Below, in pieces: positions 5,291-5,969 of a DNA stretch of 5,969 bases (the stretch's first letter is position 1; every line of letters starts with the position of its first letter). Origin of the DNA: an uncultured Pseudomonadota bacterium (GTDB lineage Bacteria > Pseudomonadota > Alphaproteobacteria > Rs-D84). The notes below the pieces were generated by a model, which made no database searches, was not told the DNA's origin, and saw only the letters and a program-made list of their open reading frames with translations. The stretch covers positions 1 to 5,969 of the forward strand of contig OMQP01000042.1 in the NCBI GenBank assembly GCA_900313285.1, given 5' to 3'. Made by a program: the position numbers and the translations under genes.

Positions 5291-5820
5291 ATGATACTGG
5301 TAATAAACACATCTTCAAACGGTATTGATTTATTATTGGACGATAAATTCGCACATTTTGATGCAGAAAAACAGGCAATTGCCCTGCCAAATGCCGTTAA
5401 TGATTTTATGAATCAAAACAATGTAAAAATGTCTGATTTAACCGCAATTGGTGTTATTGTGGGTCCGGGCAGTTTTACTGGTATCCGTATGGGCATCGCA
5501 TATGCCAAGGGATTAGCAATTGGTTTAAATGTACCTGTTGTTCCTGTAAATGTTTTTGAATTATACATGTATGAAACCCCAAACGCATTTGTTGCAATAG
5601 ATTCCGGTCGCGGTGATTTCTTTGTTGCATCACCACAACACAAACCATGCACAATGACTATTGATGAAGTGGAAATTGAACAAATGAAATGCCATCGACA
5701 GTTGGACACAAACCATATAATTTAATTTACGCAAAAGACATTATTGAAAATAAAATTAAAAACAACAAAAACGAACCTGTAATTCCAATGTATTTGCGTC
5801 CAAGTTATGCCGAAAAATAA
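5291..5820 (+). pseudogene. tsaB: tsaB (t6A tRNA modification) with an apparent frameshift
   Basis: TsaB is the non-catalytic partner of TsaD in forming t6A at position 37 of ANN-decoding tRNAs. The family signature GPGSFTGIRMGIAYAKGLA is clear at about residues 57-75, and AGGA (5281-5284) precedes the ATG by 6 bases. The first frame closes at 5725 after 144 residues with an unrelated end (CHRQLDTNHII). The -1 frame carries a coherent C-terminus from about 5689, including VGHKPYNLIYAK and the characteristic end PMYLRPSYAEK, stopping at 5818-5820. Restoring one A to the AAA at 5687-5689 joins the frames into a 176-aa protein. The stop overlaps the rimI ATG by one base, as expected for an intact operon, which supports the reconstruction. 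The cause may be a sequencing or assembly slip or a real recent mutation; tsaB is usually essential, so an error is likely. I see no classical slippery heptamer for programmed frameshifting. Confidence 0.85.
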
Positions 5821-5969
5821 TGTTCGAAGAATTATCAAATCTTCATAAAAAATGTTTCCCGAACAAACCTTGGTCGGCGGATGATTTTCGTGATTTAAAG
5901 AATTCAGGATGCGAAATTATCATGTCGCAAAACGGGTTTATTGTGTATCGAATTGTGGTCGATGAAGCC
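5820..5969 (+). CDS. rimI: RimI-type GNAT N-acetyltransferase, 3' end outside the window
   Basis: Fifty residues are visible, beginning MFEELSNLHKKCFPNKPWSA, and the frame is open to the end of the window. The pattern LHxxCFPxxPWSxxDF, then a strand-like GFIVYRIVVDEA, is typical of RimI, which acetylates the N-terminus of ribosomal protein S18 using acetyl-CoA. The acetyl-CoA-binding motif lies downstream, outside the window. The ATG shares one base with the tsaB stop (TAATG) and has no strong ribosome binding site of its own, so it is probably translated by coupling to tsaB. tsaB next to rimI is a common arrangement in Proteobacteria and supports both calls. Confidence 0.85.
   Translation, partial: MFEELSNLHKKCFPNKPWSADDFRDLKNSGCEIIMSQNGFIVYRIVVDEA

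Noticed and set aside
5684..5695. Programmed -1 frameshift in tsaB
   Set aside because: No X-XXY-YYZ heptamer or clear downstream stimulatory structure is seen; a lost A in the short homopolymer explains it more simply.

Overview
The window is AT-rich bacterial DNA, most likely from an uncultured, host- or gut-associated alphaproteobacterium living with little oxygen. Three things point that way. The ssrA (tmRNA) gene is circularly permuted, with the CCA-ending acceptor piece upstream of the GGGGCTGA coding piece, an arrangement typical of Alphaproteobacteria. The mRNA tag starts AANDN, as in that class. A rubrerythrin is present, an oxidative-stress protein typical of anaerobes and microaerophiles. 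The class is fairly secure; the lifestyle is inference.

Layout. At the left edge (1-456, +) lies the 3' part of a small lipoprotein gene. It converges, with 2 bases between stop codons, on a minus-strand group that runs right to left from about 2800: obgE (GTPase, ribosome assembly), an unrecognised 209-aa protein whose ATG directly follows the obgE stop, and rubrerythrin, which appears to have its own promoter. Between obgE and ssrA is a compact divergent control region in which the two predicted -35 boxes touch. The permuted ssrA (about 2850-3165, +) is followed by a small two-helix membrane protein gene (3199-3432) and a strong intrinsic terminator (3452-3480). I see no U-tract terminator between ssrA and the small gene, so they may share a transcript.

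To the right is a second plus-strand unit: a Lon-family gene (3523-5280), tsaB (5291-5820) and rimI (5820 to beyond the window). The Lon homologue has the N-terminal substrate domain and an intact AAA+ ATPase module but stops where the Ser-Lys protease domain should begin. It therefore looks like a peptidase-less, unfoldase-only Lon. Its predicted promoter puts the transcript start at or within a few bases of the ATG, and there is no ribosome binding site, so the mRNA may be leaderless. tsaB is broken by an apparent 1-base deletion in an A-run near 5687-5689; its C-terminal part continues in another frame to 5820, where the stop overlaps the rimI start.

Functionally, much of the window concerns translation and protein quality control: ribosome assembly (ObgE), rescue of stalled ribosomes (tmRNA), protein unfolding (Lon-like), t6A tRNA modification (TsaB) and probable N-terminal acetylation of ribosomal protein S18 (RimI). 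The most unusual item is the Lon homologue without a protease domain, encoded one gene away from ssrA. No CRISPR array, insertion sequence, tRNA gene or phage gene was seen.
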